NCBI RefSeq assembly: GCF_007713735.2
Contig: NZ_VMNW02000045.1
Span: 1-64,000 of the forward strand
Length of the DNA: 64,000 nt
Source: Amycolatopsis acidicola
GTDB lineage: Bacteria > Actinomycetota > Actinomycetes > Mycobacteriales > Pseudonocardiaceae
Reading direction: 5' to 3'
In this document: positions 8,469 through 16,704 of the stretch, in pieces
How the letters are laid out: each line of letters starts with the position of its first letter
How positions within the stretch are numbered: position 1 is the first letter of the stretch
The notes under the pieces: generated by a model
The model's database searches: none
What the model was told of the DNA's origin: nothing
What the model saw: the letters and a program-made list of their open reading frames with translations, nothing else
Translations under genes and position numbers: made by a program

Positions 8469-9510
8469 CCGGGCCGGGTCCGCGCGTGTCCAGGGTGAGA
8501 AAGCCTTGCCCGGCAAGGTATTCCAGGTGGGCCACGGTTTCGGAGACCGCGCTCAGCCGCATCGCGCCGATCTCCGGCCACGGGCGCGACCAGGTCAGGT
8601 TCGTGGCCACGTCCCACGGCGTCGGCTCGCCGAGCTGGGCCAGCACGCCGAGGATTTCCATACAGCGGCGGTCGTGGTGCTCACGCAGCTGCTTGCTGCG
8701 CAGGCCGAGCCCGCGGAAGCGGTACTCGTGCGCGGGAAACGCGTCGTGGTCGTCGAAATCCGCCGTGCGGTCGAGAGAATCGAGGAATTGCGCCAGCGGC
8801 GGCACTTCCGCGTCCGGCCGCGCGCCGATCGCCGGGGTGATCCGGGGCAGCACGTGGTCGCCGGTGAGCAGCACCTGCGCGTCGGGCTCCTGCAGGCACA
8901 GGTGTCCCGGCGTGTGCCCGGGCGTCCACACGGCCCGCAACCGCCTGCCGTGCACCGGAATCAGGTCACCGTCTTCCAGCAGCACGTCCGGCTCGGCCAT
9001 TTCGCCGGGCGAGCGCGGGCCGCTGGAGAGCATCTTCAGCAGGTCATCGAGATCGGGCTCCGGCGTGCCGCAGCGGCGCAGCCAGGTGGTGAGCTCCGCG
9101 AACGGGTCGCCGTGCTCGTGCTGGCGGTGGGGCAGGGTTTCGCGCTCGGCGGGGTGCATGCCGATCCAGGCGCCGGTCCGCTCGCGCAGGCGGCCGGAAA
9201 GCCCGTGGTGGTCCGGGTGGACGTGCGTGGCCACGATCCCGGCGACGTCGCCGATGGACGCCCCGGCCGCGGCGAGGCCGGCGTGCAGCGCCGCCCAGCC
9301 TTCGTCGGTGTCCCAGCCCGGATCGACGACCACGAGGCCCTCGTCCGCGGGCACGAGGTAGGAAAGCGTGTAGCGCAGCGGGTTGTCCGGGATGGGAACG
9401 GGCACCGACCACAGCCCGCCCGCGAGGCGCTCCACCGGGGGCAGCTCCTTGCGGCGCCAGGCCTCCTGCTGGTCCGTGCCCAGTACTTCGATGCCCGGTC
9501 CGGCCGACAT
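8443..9510 (-). CDS. Metallo-beta-lactamase-fold hydrolase with C-terminal winged helix
   Basis: 355 aa. The zinc motif THVHPDHHG lies near residue 95, a further ligand block is HTPGHLCL, and Asp is in LLTGDHVLP. The C-terminal about 70 residues (SKQLREHHDRRCMEILGVLAQLG...VAHLEYLAGQGFL) resemble the small winged helix found in glyoxalase II/LACTB2-like members, which act on thioesters or RNA; family members cannot be assigned a substrate without assay. It is divergent from a TetR gene across a 70-bp promoter region, a common arrangement for a regulator and its target. Confidence 0.8.
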   Translation of the reverse strand: MSAGPGIEVLGTDQQEAWRRKELPPVERLAGGLWSVPVPIPDNPLRYTLSYLVPADEGLVVVDPGWDTDEGWAALHAGLAAAGASIGDVAGIVATHVHPDHHGLSGRLRERTGAWIGMHPAERETLPHRQHEHGDPFAELTTWLRRCGTPEPDLDDLLKMLSSGPRSPGEMAEPDVLLEDGDLIPVHGRRLRAVWTPGHTPGHLCLQEPDAQVLLTGDHVLPRITPAIGARPDAEVPPLAQFLDSLDRTADFDDHDAFPAHEYRFRGLGLRSKQLREHHDRRCMEILGVLAQLGEPTPWDVATNLTWSRPWPEIGAMRLSAVSETVAHLEYLAGQGFLTLDTRGPGPDRVRRTDR

Positions 9511-9580
9511 GGGTCCGTACCCCCTCCGCTTTTTCCTGAACAGGTTTCGTCCAGTAATGACTCCACCCTATGCTAGCCGC

Positions 9581-10195
9581 GTGGCGTTCAGCAATGATCT
9601 CGGTCACGAGGCCCCCGCGGCCGGGCGGCCCCGGGACCCTGAGGTGGACCGCCGGATCCTGAGCGCGGCCGCGGAGGTTTTCGGCGAGGACGGGTGGGGC
9701 CGGTTCACCGTCGACTCCGTCGCGCGGCGCGCGGGCGTCGGCAAGGCGTCGATCTACCTGCGCTGGCCCGGCAAGAAGGAACTGCTGGCCAGCGCGCTGG
9801 AATCCCGGATCACCGTGGTCGGCGACATCGACACCGGGGCCGTGCGTGACGACCTCGTCCAGCTCGCCGAGCAGATCCTGGCCTCGTACTCCGGCGGCTC
9901 GGGGCCCGCGACGATCCGGCTGCTGACCGAGGCCGGCCGGGTGCCCGGCGTCGGCGAGCGCGTCGCGGAATTCCGGCAGGCGCAGGTGCTCGCGGGCCGC
10001 GCGATCGTCAAACGGGGGATTTCCCGGGGCGAGCTGAAACGCGGGACCAGCGTGACCCTGCTGCTCGACGCCATCTGCGGCGGCTGCCTCAACCACGCGC
10101 TGACGACACCGGCCGACTCGCGCGAGCAGGCGGGGGAGGCGAAGTACGCGCGGAAGCTGGTCGACTTCGTCCTCGGCCCCGTGCTCGCCGGGTGA
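9581..10195 (+). CDS. TetR family transcriptional regulator
   Basis: 204 aa from the GTG at 9581. The HTH is RRILSAAAEVFGEDGWGRFTVDSVARRAGVGKASIYLRWPGKKELL (residues about 22-66), a canonical TetR_N domain; the C-terminal effector domain resembles TetR_C families with a GGCLNHAL segment. ATG 9557 is an alternative start, but TATGCT at 9570-9575 would place the transcript start at or next to the GTG, making the mRNA leaderless. Probably controls the divergent MBL hydrolase. Confidence 0.82.
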   Translation: MAFSNDLGHEAPAAGRPRDPEVDRRILSAAAEVFGEDGWGRFTVDSVARRAGVGKASIYLRWPGKKELLASALESRITVVGDIDTGAVRDDLVQLAEQILASYSGGSGPATIRLLTEAGRVPGVGERVAEFRQAQVLAGRAIVKRGISRGELKRGTSVTLLLDAICGGCLNHALTTPADSREQAGEAKYARKLVDFVLGPVLAG

Positions 10196-10228
10196 GGTTG
10201 TCCCTTACCGCACCCTTTTTCGGTGGTG

Positions 10229-10903
10229 TCAGGCCGGATCGGCCAGGATGCCGTTCACGTAGGTGCCCGGGTGGGTGGCGCTGTCCTGGCGCAGCACCGG
10301 GAGGTTCGAGGGCCACTGCGCGGTCAGCGCGGTGGTTTCGCCGGGCGGGATGGTCTTGACCGTGGTCGGCGTCCAGTTCTTGGACCCGTTGCTGCCCTCG
10401 GAGCCGTCGGTGTCCTTGAGGACGGTGATGCCGGCGGACGCGGTGCCGCCGGGCGTGACCACGTTGTATTTCACGCCGTTGTCGACGCGGGTCAGGTGGT
10501 AGGTGTCGCCGTTCGGGTCGTCCGGGCCGACCAGGTCCACTCCCGGAACCCCGTAGAGCCCGCAGTCGCGCGAGGAGTTGTTCTTGTACGTCAGCGGAAC
10601 CTCGTACTGGCCCGGGTACTGCTGCGATTCCTTCGGCGTACCCAGCGAAACCGAAAGGTCGCCGGTGGTGCAGCGCGGCGTGCTGTCCGTCTGCGCGGCC
10701 TGTGCCGTCGTGGTGCTCTTCGACGCCGGGGTGGACTCCGTCGCCGCGAGCGAGCCGGACGCGGCCGTGGACTGCTCCGCGGCCGACGTGGTCGCGGACG
10801 CCGGTGCCGCCGAACCGGTGGAGCTCCCGCACGCGCCGAGGGCGCAGGCGCCGGCCACCGCCGCGACGCCGACGGTGAACCGGGTGATCATGCTGTGTGC
10901 CAT
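10229..10903 (-). CDS. DUF4232 lipoprotein
   Basis: 224 aa from the ATG at 10903. Signal peptide with lipobox LGAC (cysteine near residue 24), then a Ser/Thr/Ala-rich linker (about 25-80) and a DUF4232 domain: CTTGDLSVSLG...YEVPLTYKNNSSRDCGLYGVPGVDLVG with the two cysteines and GxPGV motif typical of the family. Such proteins are exported, lipid-anchored and of unknown role in actinomycetes. It appears monocistronic. Confidence 0.82.
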   Translation of the reverse strand: MAHSMITRFTVGVAAVAGACALGACGSSTGSAAPASATTSAAEQSTAASGSLAATESTPASKSTTTAQAAQTDSTPRCTTGDLSVSLGTPKESQQYPGQYEVPLTYKNNSSRDCGLYGVPGVDLVGPDDPNGDTYHLTRVDNGVKYNVVTPGGTASAGITVLKDTDGSEGSNGSKNWTPTTVKTIPPGETTALTAQWPSNLPVLRQDSATHPGTYVNGILADPA

Positions 10904-11071
10904 GGAGTTTCCCCTTCCCCCGTGTCCGTTGTGGACGGACACCCTCGTTGCCCCGTGAGAAAGCAACGTATTTGGTCTGCACAAGGGGAGACGGTCACGG
11001 AACTGGCGGGTGCAGCGGACGTGGCGCAGGTCACACGAAGTCGGGGCGATCGCGTGCGGAAGCAAAGGGGT

Positions 11072-11749
11072 TCAGAGCCATCCTTCGAGTGTTCTCACGA
11101 AGGTTTCGAAGTCGTCGTTGTGCACGACGTGGCCGGTGCCGGGCGCGACGCGCACAACGAAACCCTCGGCGCGCAATTGTCCGGCGAGGGTTTCGCCGAC
11201 CATCGGCTGGAGGTCGCCGCGGACGACCAGCGACGGAACCGGTGCCGTTCGCGCGCCGGGATATTCGCGAACCAGTCCGAGGGTTTCCGGGTCCCACCGG
11301 GAGAGCGCCGCGTGTTTCTCCCGGACGGCCTCCGCCGGCCACGCCGGATGGAAAGCCGTGAGCTGGTCGAGCGTCCAGCCTTGCTGCGCACGAAGAAAAG
11401 CGGCCACCTCCTCGCCGGGCGGCGTGCCCCACGGCGGATCCACGTAAACCGCGCGGGCGGGCCGGAGCGCTCCCACAGCGGCGGCCAGGACGAGACCGCC
11501 CAGCGAATGCCCGATCGCCAGTGCGGGATTCGCCGGCACGGCCGCGGTCACTGCCTCCGCCATCCCGCGCAACGTGTATTCGCCGCGGGCGCTTCGGCCG
11601 TGGCCGGGGAGATCCGGCGCGAGTACGCGGTAACCCCGCTCCGCCAACGCAGGCCCGAGACGCCACCACGAACCGGAGTCCGTCGTCATCCCGTGCACGA
11701 GGACAGCCACTCGCTCGCCGTCGCCCCATTCCCTGAGGTACAGACTCAT
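11072..11749 (-). CDS. Alpha/beta-hydrolase
   Basis: 225 aa from the ATG at 11749, which has GGGAGGC upstream. Motifs: oxyanion loop VLVHGMTTDSGSWW, APDLPGHGRS strand-loop, nucleophile elbow GHSLGG near residue 89, and a C-terminal GTGHVVHNDD with the catalytic His. Length and order fit the esterase/lipase-like Abhydrolase family; the substrate is unknown. A short reading frame upstream ends on its start codon (ATGA). Confidence 0.83.
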   Translation of the reverse strand: MSLYLREWGDGERVAVLVHGMTTDSGSWWRLGPALAERGYRVLAPDLPGHGRSARGEYTLRGMAEAVTAAVPANPALAIGHSLGGLVLAAAVGALRPARAVYVDPPWGTPPGEEVAAFLRAQQGWTLDQLTAFHPAWPAEAVREKHAALSRWDPETLGLVREYPGARTAPVPSLVVRGDLQPMVGETLAGQLRAEGFVVRVAPGTGHVVHNDDFETFVRTLEGWL

Positions 11750-11907
11750 CGGGCCTCCCGCCACATCCCGTACAGCGTAGGGGCCGTCGCGGCCCGGGTC
11801 TCGCTCGTGACACGGAAACCGGCGCCGGTGCCGCGGAAGCCCGGGTGGGTGCCCAGGATCGCCTGGTAACCACGCGGTTCGTGAGGCCGCGCCGCGTCGA
11901 TCTCCAC
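11746..11907 (-). CDS. Possible small protein overlapping the hydrolase start
   Basis: 53 aa from GTG 11907, ending in a TGA that overlaps the ATG of the hydrolase by 4 bp. The sequence (VEIDAARPHEPRGYQAIL...) has balanced composition, unlike the repeat DNA immediately upstream into which the frame continues. No family is recognised. It could be a coupled leader gene or the 3' remnant of a longer gene broken by the 21-bp array at 12002. Confidence 0.3.
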   Translation of the reverse strand: MEIDAARPHEPRGYQAILGTHPGFRGTGAGFRVTSETRAATAPTLYGMWREAR

Positions 11908-12001
11908 GGCGAGGTCCCATTGCGGGCGCCCGCGCCCACCCAGCGCGGCGCCGCCAGCGTGCCCCGGCCCGGCACCCTGCCCCGCCACTCCGCCAACGCG
12001 G

Positions 12002-12119
12002 GCGGCCAACACGCCGAGCCTGGCTTGCGGCCCGGCGTGTTGGCCGTTCCTGGGCGTGTGTTGGCCCGTTGCGGGCGTGTGTTGGCCCTTCCCGTGAGTG
12101 TGTTGGCCGAGCCGGACGC
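12002..12119. repeat. 21-bp inverted-array element, copy A
   Basis: One left-hand unit (GCGGCCAACACG..., 12002-12022) is followed by a 13-bp gap and four right-hand units of exactly 21 bp, at 12036, 12057, 12078 and 12099, each beginning with a variant of CGTGTTGGCC. The left unit is the reverse complement type. Intergenic, between LysR and the small frame upstream of the hydrolase. Confidence 0.75.
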
Positions 12120-12127
12120 GGCGGGGG

Positions 12128-13039
12128 TCAACGGCTTTCCGTCGCGTAGTCGCGGAACGTGCGGACGGCGGGGAGCAGCGGCCGGTCCGCGGACCAGACC
12201 AGTCCGATCTCACGGAAGGCTGGCGGCTCGAGGGAAATCTCCACCGTGCCGGGGTTGGGCAGCGGCTCGGACTCGGGCAGGATCGCCACCCCGAGCCGGG
12301 CCGCGACCATGCCGCGCAGCGTGTCCGCTTCCTCGCCCTCGAACGAAATCCGCGGCGTGCAGCCCGCGTCGGCGAGGAGGCCGTCGATGATCCGGCGGAG
12401 CCCGAACCCCGTCTTCAGCGACACGAACTCCCACTCCGCCAGCTTCGCGAGCCGCACGCGTTTCCGGGCGGCGAGGGGATGTCCCGCCGGGACGACGGCC
12501 ACCAGCCGCTGTTTCGCGAGCGCGCGGGTTTCCAGGCCGGGGTCGTCAGCGGGCAACGGCGAGGTGAGCACCAGATCCGTTTCGCCGTCCCGCAATCGCT
12601 GCACGATCTCCTCGCTCGCGCCCTGCACGAGGGTGAACCGCACGCCAGGGTGCGCGGCGCGGAACCCGGCCAGCAGTTCGGGCACCCGCACGCCGCCCAT
12701 CGTGTGCAGGAACGCCAGCGAGACGTGCCCCTGCTCGGGATCGGCCTCCGCCAAGGCCGCGCGGTAACCGAGCCGGAGCTCGTTCGCGGCCCGCCGTCCG
12801 GACTCCGCCAGCTGCTGCCCGGCCGGGCTGAGCCGGATACCCCGGCCCGCGCGGTGGACCACCGGCGTGCCGAGCCGCGCGCCCATCTCGTTCAGCCAGC
12901 GGCTCGCGGTGGGCTGGGGTACCCCGGCCAGCGCCGCCGCGCGCGTGAGGTTGCTCTCTTCGGCCAGCGCGTCCAGCAGCGCCACGCGGGGAGCCAGCCA
13001 CGTGATGTTCGTGGTCAGCGCGTCGTCCATCGCATTCAT
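12128..13039 (-). CDS. LysR family transcriptional regulator
   Basis: 303 aa. N-terminal HTH: LDALAEESNLTRAAALAGVPQPTASRWLNEMGARLGTPVVHRAGRGIRLSPAGQ, followed by the two-lobed LysR effector domain (SLAFLHTMGG... to ...LGVAILPESEP). Divergent from an MFS gene with a 71-bp promoter region that contains a TAAGC-N4-GCTTA dyad; the standard inference is that it activates or represses that exporter in response to a small molecule. Its stop lies 8 bp from the 21-bp repeat array. Confidence 0.87.
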   Translation of the reverse strand: MNAMDDALTTNITWLAPRVALLDALAEESNLTRAAALAGVPQPTASRWLNEMGARLGTPVVHRAGRGIRLSPAGQQLAESGRRAANELRLGYRAALAEADPEQGHVSLAFLHTMGGVRVPELLAGFRAAHPGVRFTLVQGASEEIVQRLRDGETDLVLTSPLPADDPGLETRALAKQRLVAVVPAGHPLAARKRVRLAKLAEWEFVSLKTGFGLRRIIDGLLADAGCTPRISFEGEEADTLRGMVAARLGVAILPESEPLPNPGTVEISLEPPAFREIGLVWSADRPLLPAVRTFRDYATESR

Positions 13040-13072
13040 CCACCAGTGACTCGATCAAGCCTGTTCTGCGTA

Positions 13073-13102
13073 TTGGACGAATGATAAGCCGCTGCTTACG
13101 GT
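13073..13102 (+). promoter_or_regulatory. Promoter of the LysR-linked MFS gene
   Basis: TTGGAC (13073-13078) and TACGGT (13097-13102) are separated by 18 bp. The dyad TAAGC-CGCT-GCTTA (13085-13098) fills the spacer and touches the -10, as for a LysR-type binding site. A transcript start near 13110 would make GTG 13111 leaderless. Confidence 0.45.
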
Positions 13103-13110
13103 CGGTGCAC

Positions 13111-14325
13111 GTGACAGCGATTCAGACGGCGGTGGAACGGCACCTGCGCGGCACGCCCGGGTTCCGGCGCATCAACCTGGCGCTCTTCGCGGGCGGGCTG
13201 GCCACCTTCACCACGCTCTACTGCGTGCAGGCGCTGCTGCCCGCGCTGAGCACCGACTTCGGCCTGAGCCCCGCGGAAGCGAGCCTCGCCGTGTCACTCG
13301 GCACGGCCGGGCTCGCGGTCGGCGTGATCCCGCTGACCGCGCTGTCCGGGGTGATCGGGCGGACCCCGATGATGACCGCCTCGCTGTTCGCCGCCGCCGT
13401 GCTCGGGATCGCGCAGGCGTTCAGCCCCTCGTTCGCGGTGATGCTCGTCCTGCGGGCGCTGCAGGGGCTCGCGCTCGCCGGGCTGCAGGCGACCGCGATG
13501 TCCTATCTGGCCGAAGAGATCGACCGCCGTTCGCTCGGCTACGCGATGGGGCTCTACATCGCGGGCAACGGGATCGGCGGGATGGCGGGCCGGATCATCG
13601 CGAGCTTCGTGCTGGACGTGTCGAACTGGCGGTGGGCGCTGGCCGTCGTCGGGCTGGTCGCGCTCGGCTGCGCCGTCGTGTTCCGGGTGAGCATCGTGCC
13701 CTCGGCGTTCTTCGTGCCCAGCCCGCCGCGCCTGAAGCACCTGGCGGGCGCGGTCGGCCGCGCGTTCACCGACCACGGTCTGGTGCGGCTGTTCGCCTGC
13801 GGCTTCCTGTTGATGGGCTGCTTCGTGACCGTCTACAACTACCTGGGCTTCCGGCTGCTGGACGCGCCGTTCGGGCTGTCCTCGGCGGTGGTCGGGATGA
13901 TCTTCGTCGTGTACCTGGCGGGCTCGGTCTCCTCGACCGTCGCGGGCCGGCTCGTGGATGTCCTGGGGCGCCCCAGGATGCTGCCCGTCACGGCCGCGCT
14001 GACGCTGGCCGGGATCGCGCTGATGATCCCGTCGAACCTCGTGCTCGTCGTGCTCGGCCTGATCATCACCACCGTGGGTTTCTTCGCCGCGCATTCCGTG
14101 GCCAGTGGCTGGGTCGGTCCGCGCGCGGCGACGCTGGGCGTGCAGGGGCCCGCGGTGTACTTGTTCTGCTACTACCTGGGCTCGAGCGTGGGCGGCTCGG
14201 TGGGCGGGATCGCCTACGGCGAGGCCGGCTGGCACGGCGTGTCGCTCTACACGGGAGCACTCGTGGTGGTGGTGCTGATCGTGGCGCTCACCCTGCGGAA
14301 GCTGCCCCAGGCGAAACCCCGCTGA
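13111..14325 (+). CDS. MFS transporter (YnfM/arabinose-efflux type)
   Basis: 404 aa from GTG 13111 (an in-frame ATG at 13081 would lie inside the promoter elements). Twelve membrane segments; LSGVIGRTPMM is the motif-A loop, ALQGLALAGLQATAMSYLAEE helix 4, and IAGNGIGGMAGR helix 5. Family members export sugars, amino acids or drugs by proton antiport. Divergent LysR control suggests ligand-induced efflux. Confidence 0.82.
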   Translation: MTAIQTAVERHLRGTPGFRRINLALFAGGLATFTTLYCVQALLPALSTDFGLSPAEASLAVSLGTAGLAVGVIPLTALSGVIGRTPMMTASLFAAAVLGIAQAFSPSFAVMLVLRALQGLALAGLQATAMSYLAEEIDRRSLGYAMGLYIAGNGIGGMAGRIIASFVLDVSNWRWALAVVGLVALGCAVVFRVSIVPSAFFVPSPPRLKHLAGAVGRAFTDHGLVRLFACGFLLMGCFVTVYNYLGFRLLDAPFGLSSAVVGMIFVVYLAGSVSSTVAGRLVDVLGRPRMLPVTAALTLAGIALMIPSNLVLVVLGLIITTVGFFAAHSVASGWVGPRAATLGVQGPAVYLFCYYLGSSVGGSVGGIAYGEAGWHGVSLYTGALVVVVLIVALTLRKLPQAKPR

Positions 14326-14388
14326 CCTCCTGGGCCGTGCGGGTGATCACAGAGTTTCCGCCGAAATGATCTCGTTTGCCGAGGCCAT

Positions 14389-14451
14389 CCCATTGAACAA
14401 ACATCAATGGGAAGACCTGTTAGCCGGAAAGGGTTGTTTTTTTCCAAACCC
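14389..14451 (+). promoter_or_regulatory. Two AT-rich hairpins upstream of the small-protein genes
   Basis: CCCATTG (14389-14395) pairs with CAATGGG (14405-14411). A second hairpin pairs GGGTT (14431-14435) with AACCC (14447-14451) around seven T residues. The block is strikingly A+T-rich for this genome. It could terminate the MFS transcript or act as operator for the gene at 14471. Confidence 0.4.
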
Positions 14452-14470
14452 GTTGTCAGAATTCGCGGCC

Positions 14471-14848
14471 ATGAGTTACCAGCCTCCCGGCCAGTACGAC
14501 CGGTACCCGCCTCAAGGGTCCGGCATGCAGCAGGAACGGCGGGATCAGCCCGGCTACGGACGGCGCCCCGAACGTGGCGCGGAAACCCTTGCGAATATCA
14601 TTCACGTCGTCGTCGGCCTGGTCATTCTCGTGTTCGCGCTGCACGTGCTGTTCGTGGTGCTGCAGGCCAACCACGGCAACGGGTTCGTGCACGGGATCTA
14701 CGTGACGGCGAAGGCGCTGGTGCTCGGCCTCGGTGACGTGTTCACCCCGGACGACGCGGTTCTCGGCGTCGTGATGAACTACGCGCTGGCCGCCCTGATC
14801 TACGCCATCGTAGGGCACCTGATCGTCCGCGCGCTGCGCCGTCGCTGA
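14471..14848 (+). CDS. Small two-helix membrane protein, unknown function
   Basis: 125 aa from the ATG at 14471. A proline/glutamine/arginine-rich cytoplasmic head (SYQPPGQYDRYPPQ...) is followed by two membrane helices (IIHVVVGLVILVFALHVLFVV and LGVVMNYALAALIYAIVGHLI) linked by a short loop, and an Arg-rich end. No family recognised with confidence. First of three closely packed small genes. Confidence 0.65.
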   Translation: MSYQPPGQYDRYPPQGSGMQQERRDQPGYGRRPERGAETLANIIHVVVGLVILVFALHVLFVVLQANHGNGFVHGIYVTAKALVLGLGDVFTPDDAVLGVVMNYALAALIYAIVGHLIVRALRRR

Positions 14849-14862
14849 ACCGGGAAGAATCC

Positions 14863-15021
14863 ATGGCGAGACATCGGCTCGACGAGAACGAAAACGACGA
14901 GAAATGGGGTGGCCCGGTGCTCGCGGAAGCGCCGGCGCCCTCGGGTTCGCGACGCGCGCGGGAGCGGGAGACCGAGCCGCTTCGGTTGCCGGACAAGGAA
15001 AAGAAGGAACAGTCGCGGTGA
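14863..15021 (+). CDS. Very small charged protein
   Basis: 52 aa (MARHRLDENENDEKWGGPVL...), extremely rich in Arg, Glu, Asp and Lys, ending EKKEQSR. GGAAG lies 8 bp upstream and the stop overlaps the next start (GTGA), supporting real translation. No hydrophobic segment; probably disordered. No family recognised. Confidence 0.5.
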   Translation: MARHRLDENENDEKWGGPVLAEAPAPSGSRRARERETEPLRLPDKEKKEQSR

Positions 15022-15251
15022 CCATGGAAGTTCTCGTCGCGGGCGCGGTGCTCGTCGGATCCGGTTTCCTCGTGCGCGCGCTGCTGGTGTTGCGGCGCTA
15101 CATTCTCGGACTGCGCGAAGCGGTCCGGGAAATGGCCAGGATCAATGTGGAGCTCGCCTGCGATCTGTTCGACAAAGGGCATTTCACGGCAGCCGCGGAA
15201 CACGAATCACTCGCGGCGGGCCTGGAGAATCTCGCGGAAACGGGGAAATAG
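15018..15251 (+). CDS. Small single-helix membrane protein, unknown function
   Basis: 77 aa from GTG 15018, coupled by a 4-bp overlap to the preceding small gene; ATG 15024 is an alternative start. One N-terminal membrane helix (VLVAGAVLVGSGFLVRALLVL) is followed by an amphipathic helical tail (LREAVREMARINVELACDLFDKGHFTAAAEHESLAAGLENL). No family recognised. The trio looks like a small envelope-associated unit. Confidence 0.6.
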   Translation: MTMEVLVAGAVLVGSGFLVRALLVLRRYILGLREAVREMARINVELACDLFDKGHFTAAAEHESLAAGLENLAETGK

Positions 15252-15340
15252 CGCGCGAAACGCGGTATGCACCCCGTTCATACCGCGTCATGCGAAACAG
15301 GTGATTGCCCGCGGGTGCCTCCGGTCATTTCACTGAGGGC

Positions 15341-16519
15341 ATGACCGGATCCCCTCCCGCCACCGATCTCGACCTGTTCGCCGACGACGTGCTCGTCGAC
15401 CCGTACCCGTCCTATGCCGACTTGTGCGAGCTCGGCGGCGTCGTCCACCTCCCGTCGAACGACGTCTACGCGCTGACCAGGTACGACACCATCCGCGCCG
15501 CGCTGAGGGACTGGGAAAGCTTCTCCTCGGCCGGGGCGATCGGCTTCAACCCGGCCGTCAACGAAGCGCTCGAAGGCACCTCCCTCGCCTCCGACCCGCC
15601 GGTGCACACGCGGCTGCGCGCCACCCTCACGGCCAACCTCTCGCCGCGGGCGTTGCGCGGACTCAAGGACGGCATCGACGCCAAGGCCGACAATCTGGTC
15701 GAAAAGCTTGCCGCCCAAGGTTCCTTCGACGCGATCGACGCCCTCGCCCGCGCCTTCCCGCTCGAAGTCGTCGCGGATCTCATCGGGTTCACCGGGCACG
15801 TCCGCGACAACATGCTCCGCTGGGGGCAGGCCGCGATGCAGGTCATCGGCCCGATGAACCAGCGAACCGCGGAGAGCTTCCCGATCGCGGGGGAGCTCTA
15901 CGGCTGGTGCTCCGAGGTCACCGCCGAGGACCTCGCGCCGGACTCGGTCGGGCGCGGGATCTTCGAGGCCGAGGCCCGCGGCGACATCCCGTCCGGTACC
16001 GCAGGCCACATCATCCACCAGTACCTCGGTGCCGGGGTCGACACCACGATCGCCGCGATCGGGAACCTCGTCGCCCTGTTCGCCGCCCACCCCGGACAGC
16101 TCTCGCTGGTGCGGGCCGACCCGTCACTGGTGCCCGCCGCGTTCAACGAAGTGCTCCGCTACTGGGCCCCGGTCCACGCCTGGGGCCGCCGGACGACCCG
16201 CGACGTCGACATCGACGGCGCGGTGGTCCCGGCGGGATCGCGGATCGCGCTCCTGTTCGGCGCGGGGAACCGGGATCCGCGCCACTACGAGAATCCCGGC
16301 GAATTCCTGGTGCGGCGCAATCCCGTCGACCACCTGTCCTTCGGCTACGGCCCGCACGGCTGCGCCGGCCAGGGCTTGGCCCGCCTGGAGGCGCACGCGG
16401 TGATCCAGGCGTTGTCCCGCCACGTCGGGCGGCTCGTCGTCGGCCCCGAGGTTCGGGTGCCGAGCAACATCACCCGGAGCATCGACGCGCTCCCCGTCCT
16501 GGAAGTGGTTCCCGCATGA
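15341..16519 (+). CDS. Cytochrome P450
   Basis: 392 aa, bacterial soluble class. I-helix GAGVDTT near residue 229 (oxygen activation), K-helix NEVLRYW (the E-x-x-R pair), and heme loop FGYGPHGCAGQGLARLE with the cysteine ligand near 344. ATG 15341 is chosen because the N-terminus then matches the usual short PxxxDLF start. It hydroxylates an unknown substrate using electrons from the ferredoxin whose start overlaps its stop. The usual third partner, a ferredoxin reductase, is only a stub downstream. Confidence 0.9.
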   Translation: MTGSPPATDLDLFADDVLVDPYPSYADLCELGGVVHLPSNDVYALTRYDTIRAALRDWESFSSAGAIGFNPAVNEALEGTSLASDPPVHTRLRATLTANLSPRALRGLKDGIDAKADNLVEKLAAQGSFDAIDALARAFPLEVVADLIGFTGHVRDNMLRWGQAAMQVIGPMNQRTAESFPIAGELYGWCSEVTAEDLAPDSVGRGIFEAEARGDIPSGTAGHIIHQYLGAGVDTTIAAIGNLVALFAAHPGQLSLVRADPSLVPAAFNEVLRYWAPVHAWGRRTTRDVDIDGAVVPAGSRIALLFGAGNRDPRHYENPGEFLVRRNPVDHLSFGYGPHGCAGQGLARLEAHAVIQALSRHVGRLVVGPEVRVPSNITRSIDALPVLEVVPA

Positions 16520-16704
16520 AGATCGTCCTCGACCGTCCCCGCTGCGAAGGGCACGGGCTCTGCGAAGAGGCCGCGCCCCTGCTGCTGCACCTCGACGACG
16601 ACGGCGAACTGGTCCTCGACCGGGAGGAGATCGGCGACGCCGAAGTCCCGCAGGCCACCGCCGCGGTCCGGGTCTGCCCGGTCGCCGCCCTGCGGCTCGC
16701 ATGA
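16516..16704 (+). CDS. [3Fe-4S] ferredoxin, P450 partner
   Basis: 62 aa, overlapping the P450 stop by 4 bp. RPRCEGHGLCEEAAP and VCPVAAL give the CxxHxxC...CP pattern; His in place of the second Cys marks single-cluster ferredoxins that reduce actinobacterial P450s. Electrons would come from an NAD(P)H-ferredoxin reductase, which must now be supplied from elsewhere because the adjacent gene is truncated. Confidence 0.88.
   Translation: MKIVLDRPRCEGHGLCEEAAPLLLHLDDDGELVLDREEIGDAEVPQATAAVRVCPVAALRLA

Noticed and set aside
10191-10215. Possible terminator after the TetR gene (GGTGAGG...CCTTACC then a T-run)
   Set aside because: The arms pair at only about six of eight positions and include the stop codon; too weak to call.
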